From: Pseudomonas sp. KK4
GTDB taxonomy: Bacteria; Pseudomonadota; Gammaproteobacteria; Pseudomonadales; Pseudomonadaceae
DNA length: 64,000 nt
Assembly (NCBI RefSeq): GCF_001984065.1
Contig: NZ_LYVP01000015.1
Span: 20,655-84,654, forward strand
Reading direction: 5' to 3'
Notes under the pieces: model-generated
Told to the model about the DNA's origin: nothing
Seen by the model: the letters and a program-made list of their open reading frames with translations, nothing else
Database searches by the model: none
Shown: positions 32,513-42,984 of the stretch, one piece after another
Position numbering within the stretch: the first letter of the stretch is position 1
Layout: each line of letters starts with the position of its first letter
Position numbers and translations under genes: made by a program

Positions 32513-33877
32513 ATGGTTCAACCTATTGCAGGATCGCAAGCTTGGGTGGTTGCGTTGCCCGATGGCCTATCAACCGCGACACGGGCGACGGTTGATCCTT
32601 CGGGACTTGTTCCGTCGTCGGATTTTCAGGTGGCCAGTCTTGGCACCCCCAGGCAAGTGCAAGCGGGTATGCGTCGGATAGGCAATATCGCGCACACCTT
32701 GATCGGTGAGAGCTTCAGGCAATTAGGTGAAACGGACTTGCACGAGGCGCATCGAGCCCGTGCATTCATCGAGGACGGTCACCTGTCCGGTGAGCCTGGC
32801 CATGAGGAACTGTATGCGCGGGTGCGTGAGCTTAACGCGGTCGATAGCGAGCAAACCCGTGAAAGCCGGGTAAAGACCTTCCTCCAGGCAGGCATGGAGT
32901 GGCTCGAGCCGGCCAAGGGACCGGCACTCAATCTGCTCAATGTTGCCGGGCGCACGGGTGTGATCGTAATGCTGGCGGAGATGCTGCGCCAGGCGGCCAC
33001 TTACCACATCGAGCGAGCCTTGGCTGAAGGCGATACGCCTGAAGCTGCCCGTGCCTGGGCGGTGGTCGCGATGACCCTGATCGGCCCGGCGTTGACCTTG
33101 GTGGGGGCTGCACGCAATAAATGTAATGGAACGGGGAGCCTGGCCTCCAACGTGGGGCGTGCCTGCATGGCCAGCATCACCCTGGGGGCGCTGATCGCAG
33201 CGCATCTCACCGACACGACGCGCAATGTATTGCCGGCAGTGGTCGGCGGGGCGATATACACCCTGGCCCGAGGCTTGGCCAACGCCTGCTTTCCCCTGCT
33301 GGACAACTCGGGAGGCGGCAATGTATCGACCGCCGCAGTGACGACGGGGGCCTATGGTGTGGCGCAATATGTGCTGAAGCACGTGGCGGACCTGACCCCG
33401 TTGAGCGGCGCCGCGCGTGCGGCTGCAGAACTCGGTCACAGCCTGGGCGCGGATGCGATCCAGGGCCTGTTGAATGGCTTTGGCATGGTGGTGGATGACA
33501 TCATCTCCATTTTGTGCAAAAGCTGTCGGATGCTGGCGCCGTCACGCGGGCTGGACTCGGTTTTCTCCGACCCCGAATCCTTGGAGCACGTTGTGTTGAA
33601 GGTGCGTGCAGGGGTGCAACGGCCGACGGGTTCACAGTTGGCGGATGCCGCATTCAACATCGGAGCGATGCGGCTCTCGGCGGGGCATGCGATCGCATTG
33701 GTGCTGCACGCGGTCGCATCGTTGTTGAACGATTCCGAGGTTGAAGAGGGTTATCAGGCGCACATTCTCAACGGCTGCCTGGCGCTGATGGCGATGGCGA
33801 TCTACCTGCCGCTGGTCTTTGGCAGTGGCAAACGCACCGACAATAGCTTTGAGCCACGTGAGACCCCGCTGCCTTGA
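32513..33877 (+). CDS. Hydrophobic orphan protein, candidate secreted effector
   Basis: A 454-residue protein that I do not recognise. The first 45 residues are polar, Ser/Thr/Pro-rich and have no Sec signal ([13 protein letters not shown]...), as in type III substrates. From about 140 to the end it has repeated hydrophobic helices ([59 protein letters not shown]) separated by charged loops. ATG 32513 is 8 bp behind GAGGG; ATG 32507 is too close (2 bp). It is the last gene of the secretion block, same strand, 48 bp after orgC, and ends just before the pyrD promoter region. It could be an effector acting in host membranes, or a helper membrane protein. Function unknown. Confidence 0.6.
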   Translation: MVQPIAGSQAWVVALPDGLSTATRATVDPSGLVPSSDFQVASLGTPRQVQAGMRRIGNIAHTLIGESFRQLGETDLHEAHRARAFIEDGHLSGEPGHEELYARVRELNAVDSEQTRESRVKTFLQAGMEWLEPAKGPALNLLNVAGRTGVIVMLAEMLRQAATYHIERALAEGDTPEAARAWAVVAMTLIGPALTLVGAARNKCNGTGSLASNVGRACMASITLGALIAAHLTDTTRNVLPAVVGGAIYTLARGLANACFPLLDNSGGGNVSTAAVTTGAYGVAQYVLKHVADLTPLSGAARAAAELGHSLGADAIQGLLNGFGMVVDDIISILCKSCRMLAPSRGLDSVFSDPESLEHVVLKVRAGVQRPTGSQLADAAFNIGAMRLSAGHAIALVLHAVASLLNDSEVEEGYQAHILNGCLALMAMAIYLPLVFGSGKRTDNSFEPRETPLP

Positions 33878-33916
33878 GCAAAGGCAAAGAGGTCGCCTGT
33901 GTGGACCAAGCCCGGC

Positions 33917-33922
33917 TATAAT
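33917..33922 (+). promoter_or_regulatory. Likely -10 element of the pyrD promoter
   Basis: A perfect TATAAT lies 37 bp before the pyrD ATG. No matching -35 hexamer is evident at 16-18 bp, so the promoter may rely on other contacts. It falls in the 82-bp gap after the secretion island, indicating that pyrD keeps its own promoter. Confidence 0.55.
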
Positions 33923-33959
33923 CGCCGCCACTTTTCGCCGCCCTGAGTCAATCCCGCCC

Positions 33960-34979
33960 ATGTACACCCTGGCCCGTCAGCTGTTGTTCAAACTTTCCCC
34001 GGAAACGTCCCACGATCTGTCCCTGGACTTGATCGGCGCAGGCGGGCGTCTGGGGCTTAACGGTTTGCTGTGCAAGGCGCCGGCCAAGATGCCGGTGACG
34101 GTCATGGGCCTGGACTTCCCGAACCCGGTGGGGCTGGCGGCCGGTCTGGACAAGAACGGCGCGGCCATCGATGGTTTTGCCCAGTTGGGGTTCGGCTTCG
34201 TCGAAATCGGCACCATCACCCCGCGCCCGCAGCCGGGCAATCCCAAGCCTCGGCTGTTCCGTTTGCCGGAAGCCGAAGGGATCATCAACCGCATGGGTTT
34301 CAACAACCTCGGTGTCGATCACTTGCTGGCCCGGGTCGCGGCCGCCAAGTACAAGGGTGTGCTGGGCATCAACATCGGCAAGAACTTCGACACCCCGGTC
34401 GAGCGCGCGGTGGACGATTACCTGATCTGCCTGGACAAGGTCTACGCCCATGCCAGCTATGTGACGGTCAACGTCAGCTCGCCGAACACCCCGGGCCTGC
34501 GCAGCCTGCAATTCGGTGATTCGCTCAAGCAACTGCTGGCCGACCTGGCCACGCGTCGCGCCGAACTGGCGCTGCGCCATGGCAAGCACGTGCCGCTGGC
34601 CATCAAGATCGCCCCGGACATGACCGACGAAGAAACCGCGCAAGTGGCGCAGGCGTTGATCGAAACCGGCATGGACGCGGTCATCGCCACCAACACCACC
34701 CTGAGCCGCGTGGGCGTCGAAGGCATGGAGCACGGTGACGAGGCGGGCGGTCTGTCCGGTGCGCCGGTTCGTGAAAAGAGCACTCACACCGTCAAGGTGC
34801 TGGCGGCGGAGCTGGGTGGCCGGTTGCCGATCATCGCGGCAGGCGGGATTACCGAAGGCAAGCACGCGGCGGAGAAAATCACCGCGGGTGCGAGCCTGGT
34901 GCAGATCTACTCGGGCTTCATCTATAAAGGCCCTGCGTTGATTCGTGAGTCGGTGGACGCGATCGCGGCGTTGCGCTAA
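33960..34979 (+). CDS. pyrD: Dihydroorotate dehydrogenase (quinone), class 2
   Basis: A 339-residue membrane-associated flavoprotein that oxidises dihydroorotate to orotate in pyrimidine synthesis, passing electrons to quinone. Class 2 hallmarks: N-terminal amphipathic helices ([20 protein letters not shown]), FMN-binding [36 protein letters not shown], catalytic serine in [12 protein letters not shown], and [13 protein letters not shown] with [10 protein letters not shown] at the end. ATG 33960 gives the standard length. Four copies of GCGGCT follow the stop codon. Confidence 0.98.
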   Translation: MYTLARQLLFKLSPETSHDLSLDLIGAGGRLGLNGLLCKAPAKMPVTVMGLDFPNPVGLAAGLDKNGAAIDGFAQLGFGFVEIGTITPRPQPGNPKPRLFRLPEAEGIINRMGFNNLGVDHLLARVAAAKYKGVLGINIGKNFDTPVERAVDDYLICLDKVYAHASYVTVNVSSPNTPGLRSLQFGDSLKQLLADLATRRAELALRHGKHVPLAIKIAPDMTDEETAQVAQALIETGMDAVIATNTTLSRVGVEGMEHGDEAGGLSGAPVREKSTHTVKVLAAELGGRLPIIAAGGITEGKHAAEKITAGASLVQIYSGFIYKGPALIRESVDAIAALR

Positions 34980-34980
34980 C

Positions 34981-35004
34981 GCGGCTGCGGCTGCGGCTGC
35001 GGCT
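34981..35004. repeat. Hexanucleotide tandem repeat, four GCGGCT units
   Basis: Four perfect GCGGCT copies begin one base after the pyrD stop codon. It is a short simple-sequence repeat that could vary in copy number; it lies outside coding sequence. Confidence 0.8.
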
Positions 35005-35035
35005 AGATTGTGGGGTGAGCAGATTCTCCGGGCAT

Positions 35036-35061
35036 AAAAAAGGGCTCCTCAAAAGGAGCCC
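35036..35061 (-). terminator. Intrinsic terminator, probably of rmf
   Basis: A 7-bp stem GGGCTCC/GGAGCCC with loop of six, followed on the minus strand by six U (35041-35036). It lies 86 bp beyond the rmf stop codon, giving rmf a defined 3' end. Confidence 0.85.
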
Positions 35062-35147
35062 CTGGGCCGGAGCCCGCCGCCCGGATGGGACGTGCGTGGT
35101 TAATTCAGTACACAATCAGATTGTAGTGTCGGAATGTTCGCCCTGTG

Positions 35148-35363
35148 TCAGCCGACAGCGTGAAGTTCGTTGAGTCTATGGATGCCCGCAGTGCCGGTCA
35201 TACCGTCCCAGTTGTCGCCGCGTCCTTCTCGCCAGCCGTTGATCCAGGCTTGACGTACCGACGGTAGAGTAAATGGGCAAAGCTCGCGGGATTTGCCACC
35301 AACGCCATATTGATATCCGCGCAAAAATGCTCTTTCCAACGGATCACGCTTAAGTCTTCTCAT
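35148..35363 (-). CDS. rmf: Ribosome modulation factor
   Basis: A 71-residue basic protein, MRRLKRDPLERAFLRGYQYG at the N-terminus, then the conserved LPSVRQAWINGWREGRGDNW. RMF pairs 70S ribosomes into inactive 100S dimers in stationary phase. ATG 35363 is preceded by AGGGCAACACCCT. A structured leader lies upstream. It is divergent from rlmL and convergent with pyrD, as in other pseudomonads. Confidence 0.97.
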   Translation of the reverse strand: MRRLKRDPLERAFLRGYQYGVGGKSRELCPFTLPSVRQAWINGWREGRGDNWDGMTGTAGIHRLNELHAVG

Positions 35364-35402
35364 AGGGTGTTGCCCTCACTTGTTGACTGTTTTCATCGCG
35401 TT

Positions 35403-35493
35403 GACCTCAATCGAGGTCTGGCAGAAAAATCCTGCCGTTGGGGCCCGCTGCCGGCGTGGCGAGCCAAGGTGTTGGCGTCATTGCGGCGCCAAC
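35403..35493 (-). ncRNA. Structured 5' leader of rmf (rmf RNA motif-like)
   Basis: Upstream of rmf on the minus strand three hairpins follow each other: GTTGGCG/CGCCAAC (35493-35471), GGCAG/CTGCC (35436-35420) and the perfect GACCTC/GAGGTC with loop GATT (35418-35403), the last 40 nt before the start codon. A conserved RNA motif in rmf leaders of Pseudomonas is known; I infer this is that element from its position and hairpin series, not from a covariance model. Confidence 0.62.
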
Positions 35494-35787
35494 CTGTTTT
35501 GATTTCTAACCAAAGCGTCACATCGAGGGAATGATCGTTTTGTCATAAGGACGTAACCATAAAGATGCTATGGCCATAAGTAACACGATGTCTGTCGCGT
35601 ATTTATGGGGCAAACCCCTGTATGATCGGCCCCCCGCAGGATGAAGCGGTCAATCCTTTGCTGAGAATGCCTCGCGTTGCACCGCGGCATTATTCGACGA
35701 AGGGTCGACTTATGACATTTTGTTGCATCAACTTTTTTACCTGTCCTTGCATCTAAGCTCATTTAACCCGGGCAGCAGGGGTGGAAC

Positions 35788-35863
35788 GGCACACCTTCGT
35801 GCCACGCGGGCGCTCTTCGAGAAAAGCGCCTGATTGAAAACCGGGCCGGCAATGCGTTGCCGG
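35788..35863 (+). promoter_or_regulatory. Three-hairpin leader upstream of rlmL
   Basis: Stems GGCAC/GTGCC (35788-35803), GGCGCT/AGCGCC (35809-35830) and CCGGCAA/TTGCCGG with loop TGCG (35846-35863) lie in the last 105 bp before rlmL. None has a U tract, so they are not terminators. The rest of the 528-bp rmf-rlmL gap is AT-richer and shows no gene; both promoters must lie there, but I cannot place them with confidence. Confidence 0.45.
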
Positions 35864-35891
35864 TCCACTCAGCTAAAGGCTACGTATCCTC

Positions 35892-38162
<2,271 letters not shown>

Positions 38163-38174
38163 CGGGTAATCCCC

Positions 38175-38278
38175 CTGTAGGAGCGAGCATGCTCGCGATG
38201 GTCGCCAACGATAACGCTTGCTCTCTGGATGCACGCGTTGTTCTGGAGTCCATCGCGAGCAAGCTCGCTCCTACAGGG
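38175..38278. repeat. REPIN downstream of rlmL
   Basis: Inverted REP pair (TGTAGGAGCGAGCATGCTCG ... CGCGAGCAAGCTCGCTCCTA) with a spacer of about 50 bp, 12 bp after the rlmL stop codon. Confidence 0.92.
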
Positions 38279-38370
38279 AGCGTTCAGTGCTGGTCAAATT
38301 AGTGGCTAATAGCTATAACTCAATTCAGGGCCAAAGGGCTTTCCCGCACCTGGCGTTTTGAGTTGCGTTT

Positions 38371-40770
38371 ATGTCGTTGCACGCCGTGCGCCCAAAAATC
38401 CTGGGTTTTATCAGCGAAGATGTCTCGGCCTGGCTGGTCGCGCTACTGGTATTGCTCCTCGGCGGGGTGCTCACCGGTTTGCTGGCCTGGTCGACGCTGA
38501 ACCTGTTTCACCATCAATTGCGGCAACGTTTCCAACTGCTGGCCAGTGAACGCTACAGCCGCATCGAAGAACGCTTTGAAGATCAGGAACAGCGCCTCGA
38601 TGGCCTGCGGCGCTTCTTTGCCAATTCCGATTCGGTGTCTCGGGAAGAATTCAACGGTTACACCCAACCTCTGTTGTACCGCACCCAGGCGTATTCGTTT
38701 GCCCAACGGATCCGTCGCGACGAACGCGCGGCGTTCGAGCAGCGAGTGCGGGATGAGGGCCTCAGTGATTTCACCGTGCGCGAGCTCAATGCCGAGGGCC
38801 AACTGCAGCTGGCCGCCGAACGCGATGAGTACGTGGTGGTGATCTACAGCCAGACCCAGAGCAAACTCGGCCCGGCGCTAGGCTACGATTTGCTGGCGCA
38901 ACCTTTGCGCCGCGCCACGCTGGAGCGCGCGGACGAACACGGACGCATGGCGGTCTCGCAGCCGATGCATCTGGTCAACATCGAGCCGGAATATGCCCGG
39001 GGTGTGCTGCTGGTCGCTCCCGTCACCTTGCGCGACGATCCCCGCGCCGCAGGCAGCAAGCCGTTCGGTTATGTCATGGCGGTGATCAGCATGCGTCAGC
39101 TGCTGGCCGACGATTTGCCGGAGGCGGGGCGCGATTACCTGTCGGTGCGCATCCTCGATTTATCCACAGACGAACAGCACGAAGTGCTCTTCGAGTCGCC
39201 CAACACACCGGCCCCCAGTGATTTGTCCTGGAGCCGGCTGTTGCGCCTGGCCGATCACGACTATCAAGTCGATATCCAGCCCAGCGAGGCGTTTCTTCAG
39301 GCCAACCATTCTTCAGTCACCGCCATGATGGTCCTCGGCGGATTGCTCAGTGTGTTGCTCAGCGCATTGCTTTATGTCCTTGTCAGCCAGCGCCAGCGTG
39401 CACTGAAAATGGTCGAGCAGCGGACCGAGGAGTTGCGTGCCCGGGAACAGGAGTTGCGCGGTACCCACGGTCAATTGCGCGGTGTGCTCAATGCCGCGAC
39501 CCAGGTGGCGATCATCGCCACCGATCTGCGCGGGGTGATCAGCACCTTCAACGCCGGCGCCGAGCAAATGCTCGGCTACACCGCCGCCGAAGTGGTGGGC
39601 CACATGACTCTGGAAAACCTGCACCTGCCCCGGGAGCTCGCCGCCCGTTCCACCGAGTTGAGTACGCTGTTCGGCAAGCCGGTGCCGACATGCCAGGCGA
39701 TGCTGGTCGAGGCCAGCGCCGACGGCCGCAACGAGGCGCGGGAGTGGACCCTGGTGCGCGGCGACGGCAGCCACCTGATCGTCAACATGCTGGCCACGCC
39801 GGTGCTCGACGAACAGGGGTTGTGGGTCGGGCACCTGGCGGTGTGCATCGACATCACCGAACGCAAGCGCGTGCATGAAGCGCTGGCGGCGCGGGACGTA
39901 TTGCTGAAGAAGCTCAGCGCCCATGTGCCTGGCGGGATTTACCAGTTCAAGATGGAGTTCGACGGGCGCTTCAGTGTGATCTACGCCAGCGATGGCATTC
40001 GCGAAATCTACGAGCTCGAGCCGGACGTGCTGTTGCTCAATGCCGAAGCGATCTTCACCCGGATTCATCCTCAGGACACCACCCGGGTTCGCGCATCCAT
40101 CCGCGCTTCTGCCGATACCGTCAGCCCCTGGCGCGAGGAGTACCGCGTGCAACTGCCCCAGCGCGGCCTGCGCTGGGTTCGCGGCGAGGCGACGCCGGAG
40201 GAGCTGCCTGGCGGCGGGGTGCTGTGGCATGGCTATATCTCGGACGTGACCGACATGAAGCGCGTGGAAGAAGAACTGCGCGCGCTGTCGATCACCGATT
40301 CCCTGACCGGCATCCACAACCGGCGTTATTTTCAGGAACGGCTGACCATCGAGATGGCGAGGGTGGAGCGCGGCGGCGGTGAGCTGTCGGTGATCATGCT
40401 CGACATCGACCACTTCAAGCGCATCAATGACCAGTATGGCCACGCCGTCGGCGACCGGGTGTTGCAGGCGGTGTGCGAGCGTATCGGCCATCGGCTGCGG
40501 CGCACTGACGTGTTCTGCCGCCTGGGGGGCGAGGAGTTCATGGTGTTGTGCCCGGACATCGACGGTAAACAGGCCCATGCCCTGGCACTGGAGTTGTGGC
40601 AAAGCCTGCGCAGTGCGCCGATCGACGAAGTCGGGGTGGTCACCGCGAGTTTCGGTATAGCCAGTTGGCGGGTCGGCGAGGGCGCAGATGCGTTGCTGCT
40701 GCGGGCGGATTCGGGGGTGTATGTGGCGAAACAGGAAGGCAGGGATCGGGTGCAGGAGGAGATGAATTGA
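38371..40770 (+). CDS. Membrane diguanylate cyclase with CHASE and PAS sensor domains
   Basis: A 799-residue inner-membrane signalling protein. Transmembrane helix 1 (about 20-45), periplasmic CHASE-type sensor (about 75-300, AYSFAQRIRRDERAAFEQRV), transmembrane helix 2 (about 312-335), a short coiled coil, PAS domain (about 365-500, ending VCIDITERKRVHEAL), a second PAS (about 515-625, GYISDVTDMKRVEEELRALS) and a GGDEF domain (about 630-795) with an active-site GGEEF and an inhibitory RxxD site (RRTD) five residues before it. Predicted to make cyclic-di-GMP in response to an external ligand. No EAL domain. The substrate signal is unknown. Confidence 0.92.
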   Translation: MSLHAVRPKILGFISEDVSAWLVALLVLLLGGVLTGLLAWSTLNLFHHQLRQRFQLLASERYSRIEERFEDQEQRLDGLRRFFANSDSVSREEFNGYTQPLLYRTQAYSFAQRIRRDERAAFEQRVRDEGLSDFTVRELNAEGQLQLAAERDEYVVVIYSQTQSKLGPALGYDLLAQPLRRATLERADEHGRMAVSQPMHLVNIEPEYARGVLLVAPVTLRDDPRAAGSKPFGYVMAVISMRQLLADDLPEAGRDYLSVRILDLSTDEQHEVLFESPNTPAPSDLSWSRLLRLADHDYQVDIQPSEAFLQANHSSVTAMMVLGGLLSVLLSALLYVLVSQRQRALKMVEQRTEELRAREQELRGTHGQLRGVLNAATQVAIIATDLRGVISTFNAGAEQMLGYTAAEVVGHMTLENLHLPRELAARSTELSTLFGKPVPTCQAMLVEASADGRNEAREWTLVRGDGSHLIVNMLATPVLDEQGLWVGHLAVCIDITERKRVHEALAARDVLLKKLSAHVPGGIYQFKMEFDGRFSVIYASDGIREIYELEPDVLLLNAEAIFTRIHPQDTTRVRASIRASADTVSPWREEYRVQLPQRGLRWVRGEATPEELPGGGVLWHGYISDVTDMKRVEEELRALSITDSLTGIHNRRYFQERLTIEMARVERGGGELSVIMLDIDHFKRINDQYGHAVGDRVLQAVCERIGHRLRRTDVFCRLGGEEFMVLCPDIDGKQAHALALELWQSLRSAPIDEVGVVTASFGIASWRVGEGADALLLRADSGVYVAKQEGRDRVQEEMN

Positions 40771-40787
40771 TTCTTGCCGTACGCAAT

Positions 40788-40885
40788 CCCCGTGGGAACG
40801 GGCCTGGTCGCGAAAGCGGTGTGTCAGCCGACATCCTTGTTGTCTGACAGTGCGCTTTCGCGAGCAAGCGTGCTCCCACAGGGGG
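40788..40885. repeat. REPIN of the GTGGGAGC class between the cyclase gene and dacB
   Basis: Two inverted degenerate REPs (CCCGTGGGAACGGGCCTGGT on the left; GCGAGCAAGCGTGCTCCCAC on the right) flank about 45 bp. It separates two convergent genes. Confidence 0.8.
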
Positions 40886-40895
40886 CCGCGGTGTT

Positions 40896-42362
40896 TTACA
40901 GGACCGAAGCGGTCTGCGGCAGTTTCGGCTGGCGGTACAGGTCCAGCAGCACCTGATCGAGCACCGACGAGGCGCCGAACGGGGCCTTGTCGTTGAGGAT
41001 CGCCACCACGGCCCAGGTATTGCCGTTGACGTCGCGGCTGAAACCGGCGATGGCGCGCACGGTGTTCAGGGTACCGGTCTTGACGTGGGCTTCGCCGCGC
41101 ATCGCGGTGGTCTTCAGGCGCTTGCGCATGGTGCCGTCGGTGCCGGCAATCGGCATCGAGCTGATGTATTCGGCGGCGTAGGGGCTGTGCCACGCGGCTT
41201 GCAGCATCGAGGCCATTTCCCGGGCGCTGACCCGTTCGGCACGGGACAGGCCGGAGCCGTTTTCCATCACCAGGTGCGGCGCAGTGATGCCTTTCTTGGC
41301 CAGCCACTGACGGACCACACGCTGGGCAGCCTTGGCGTCATCGGCGTCGGCGTCGGTGCGGAATCTCTGCCCCAGGCTCAGGAACAGTTGCTGGGCCATG
41401 GTGTTGTTACTGTATTTGTTGATGTCGCGGATGATTTCCGCCAGGTCCGGCGAGAACGCCCGGGCCAGTACCTTGGCATCTTTGGGCGTTGGCGCCAGCA
41501 CGTCCTTGCCCTGGATGCTGCCACCCAGTTCCTTCCAGATCGCGCGCACGGCACCGGCGGTGTAGGTCGCGTGGTCGAGCAGCGACAGGTAAGTCTGCGA
41601 ACTGCAGCCATCGCCCAACTGACCGCCGACGGTCACCGTCACGCTGCCATCGGCCTGCGGCACCGGGTTGTAGCGCACGCCACCGGTGCATTGCTTGGAG
41701 TTGACGGCCTTGACCTGGTTCTCGATGCGGATGCTGGCGATCGGTGGCTCCACGGAGATCAGCACGCGACCGCCGTCGTTGCGGGCCACGAAGCGCAGGG
41801 CCTTGAGGTTGACCAGCAGGGCATCGGGCTTGACCAGGAACGGTTTGTTCTCGTCGTTGCCGTCGTCGTTGAACTCGGGCAGTTGCGGTTGCACGAAGAA
41901 ATTCTTGTCCAGCACCAGGTCGCCGGTGACCTGGGTCACGCCGTTGGCGCGCAGGTCGCGCATCAACAGCCAGAGTTTTTCCATGTTCAGCTTCGGATCG
42001 CCGCCGCCCTTGAGGTAGAGGTTGCCGTTGAGGATCCCGCCGCTGAGGGTGCCATCGGTGTAGAACTCGGTTTTCCACTGATGATTCGGGCCGAGCATTT
42101 CCAGGGCCGCGTAGGTGGTGACCAGTTTCATGGTCGAAGCCGGGTTGACCGAAACGTCGGCGTTGAAAATGGTCGGGGTACCGGGGCCGGTCAGCGGGAT
42201 CATGACCAGCGACAGGGCGTTGTCCTGCAGCTTGCTGGCCTTGAGGGCTTTTTCGACGTTGGGTGATAACGCGGTGTTGATCGGTTCAGCGCAAACGGGG
42301 AGGGCCAGTGGGAGAAGGAGGCCGGCCAGCAGCAGTGGACGCAACGATTTGATCATGGACAT
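40896..42362 (-). CDS. dacB: D-alanyl-D-alanine carboxypeptidase/endopeptidase (PBP4)
   Basis: A 488-residue periplasmic penicillin-binding protein of class C type 4 (peptidase S13). Signal peptide to about residue 25 (LLLAGLLLPLALPVCA). Catalytic motifs: STMK (nucleophile Ser near residue 76, NPASTMKLV), SNN (KYSNNTMAQ near 318) and KTG (HVKTGTLNTVRAIAG near 437). It trims stem peptides and cleaves cross-links. ATG 42362 (MSMIKSLRP); a downstream ATG (MIKS) is an alternative. Confidence 0.96.
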   Translation of the reverse strand: MSMIKSLRPLLLAGLLLPLALPVCAEPINTALSPNVEKALKASKLQDNALSLVMIPLTGPGTPTIFNADVSVNPASTMKLVTTYAALEMLGPNHQWKTEFYTDGTLSGGILNGNLYLKGGGDPKLNMEKLWLLMRDLRANGVTQVTGDLVLDKNFFVQPQLPEFNDDGNDENKPFLVKPDALLVNLKALRFVARNDGGRVLISVEPPIASIRIENQVKAVNSKQCTGGVRYNPVPQADGSVTVTVGGQLGDGCSSQTYLSLLDHATYTAGAVRAIWKELGGSIQGKDVLAPTPKDAKVLARAFSPDLAEIIRDINKYSNNTMAQQLFLSLGQRFRTDADADDAKAAQRVVRQWLAKKGITAPHLVMENGSGLSRAERVSAREMASMLQAAWHSPYAAEYISSMPIAGTDGTMRKRLKTTAMRGEAHVKTGTLNTVRAIAGFSRDVNGNTWAVVAILNDKAPFGASSVLDQVLLDLYRQPKLPQTASVL

Positions 42363-42493
42363 AAAACCCTACAGCCGAGGGGGAAAAGACGAGGGCATGA
42401 AAATGAAAGCCCTCAGCGAACATAAAAGTGTCCGCATTATGCCCCAAGGTGCGATGGCTGTGGCGAGGGGATTAGACAGAGTGGGGCACAAAC

Positions 42494-42524
42494 AAAAAGG
42501 GCCATCACGATGGATGGCCCTTTT
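42494..42524 (-). terminator. Intrinsic terminator of yggL
   Basis: A 12-bp perfect stem AAAAGGGCCATC/GATGGCCCTTTT (42495-42506 with 42513-42524) directly after the yggL stop, with a U-rich end on the minus strand. Confidence 0.88.
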
Positions 42525-42529
42525 GAACA

Positions 42530-42874
42530 TCAAGCTACCGGATTGATCGGCTTTTCCGGGTACCAGACGTCGATCAGCGGGCTGACGGTTGCTTCGGTCA
42601 GTTCGCTGCGGCCCTTGAGCCAGGCTTCAACGGCGGCACGCTGCTCTTCGGAAACCGAGCCGCGCTTCTGCAGGCAAACCAGACCGAAGTCGTCGCCGCC
42701 GACATAGCCCAGACCGTTGGCTTCCATGGCTTCTTTGAGGAACGCGTCGAGGAATGCGTCGATCGCCTCGTCAGCCAGGTCTTCCTTGAAGTCCAGGTTC
42801 AATTCGAAACCCAATTCCTGGAACTCGTCTACACAGAGCTTTTTGCGCAGACGCTGGGAGCGGTTAGTGGCCAT
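42530..42874 (-). CDS. yggL: YggL-family (DUF469) ribosome-associated protein
   Basis: A 114-residue acidic protein with a basic start (MATNRSQRLRKKLCVDEFQE), followed by ELGFELNLDFKEDLADEAID and the C-terminal AVEAWLKGRSELTEATVSPL. The family binds the 50S ribosomal subunit and affects assembly. ATG 42874 has GAGGAT upstream and fits family N-termini; an upstream in-frame start is less likely. Its terminator follows within 6 bp. Confidence 0.92.
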   Translation of the reverse strand: MATNRSQRLRKKLCVDEFQELGFELNLDFKEDLADEAIDAFLDAFLKEAMEANGLGYVGGDDFGLVCLQKRGSVSEEQRAAVEAWLKGRSELTEATVSPLIDVWYPEKPINPVA

Positions 42875-42984
42875 GAAACAATCCTCAAAAGTAATAACGC
42901 CGCGCATCTTACCAGCTAAGCGTCATGACTGCCGGGCGAGTTTTTCAATTCCTGCCTCGCCCGGACCGCCGGTTTTACTTCCTT

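Noticed and set aside
8410..33877. Reading the block as a flagellar export cluster
   Set aside because: SpaP/Q/R/S, InvA and InvC have flagellar relatives, but secretin InvG, lipoprotein PrgK, needle PrgI and translocators SipB, SipC and SipD exclude it.
33878..33959. Attachment site or direct repeat marking the right end of the island
   Set aside because: Compared by eye with the left boundary (8185-8409); no shared direct repeat, tRNA or integrase was found.
35310..35762. Small open frames in the rmf-rlmL gap on both strands
   Set aside because: They overlap the rmf start and leader or lack ribosome sites; composition is not protein-like. Treated as regulatory DNA.
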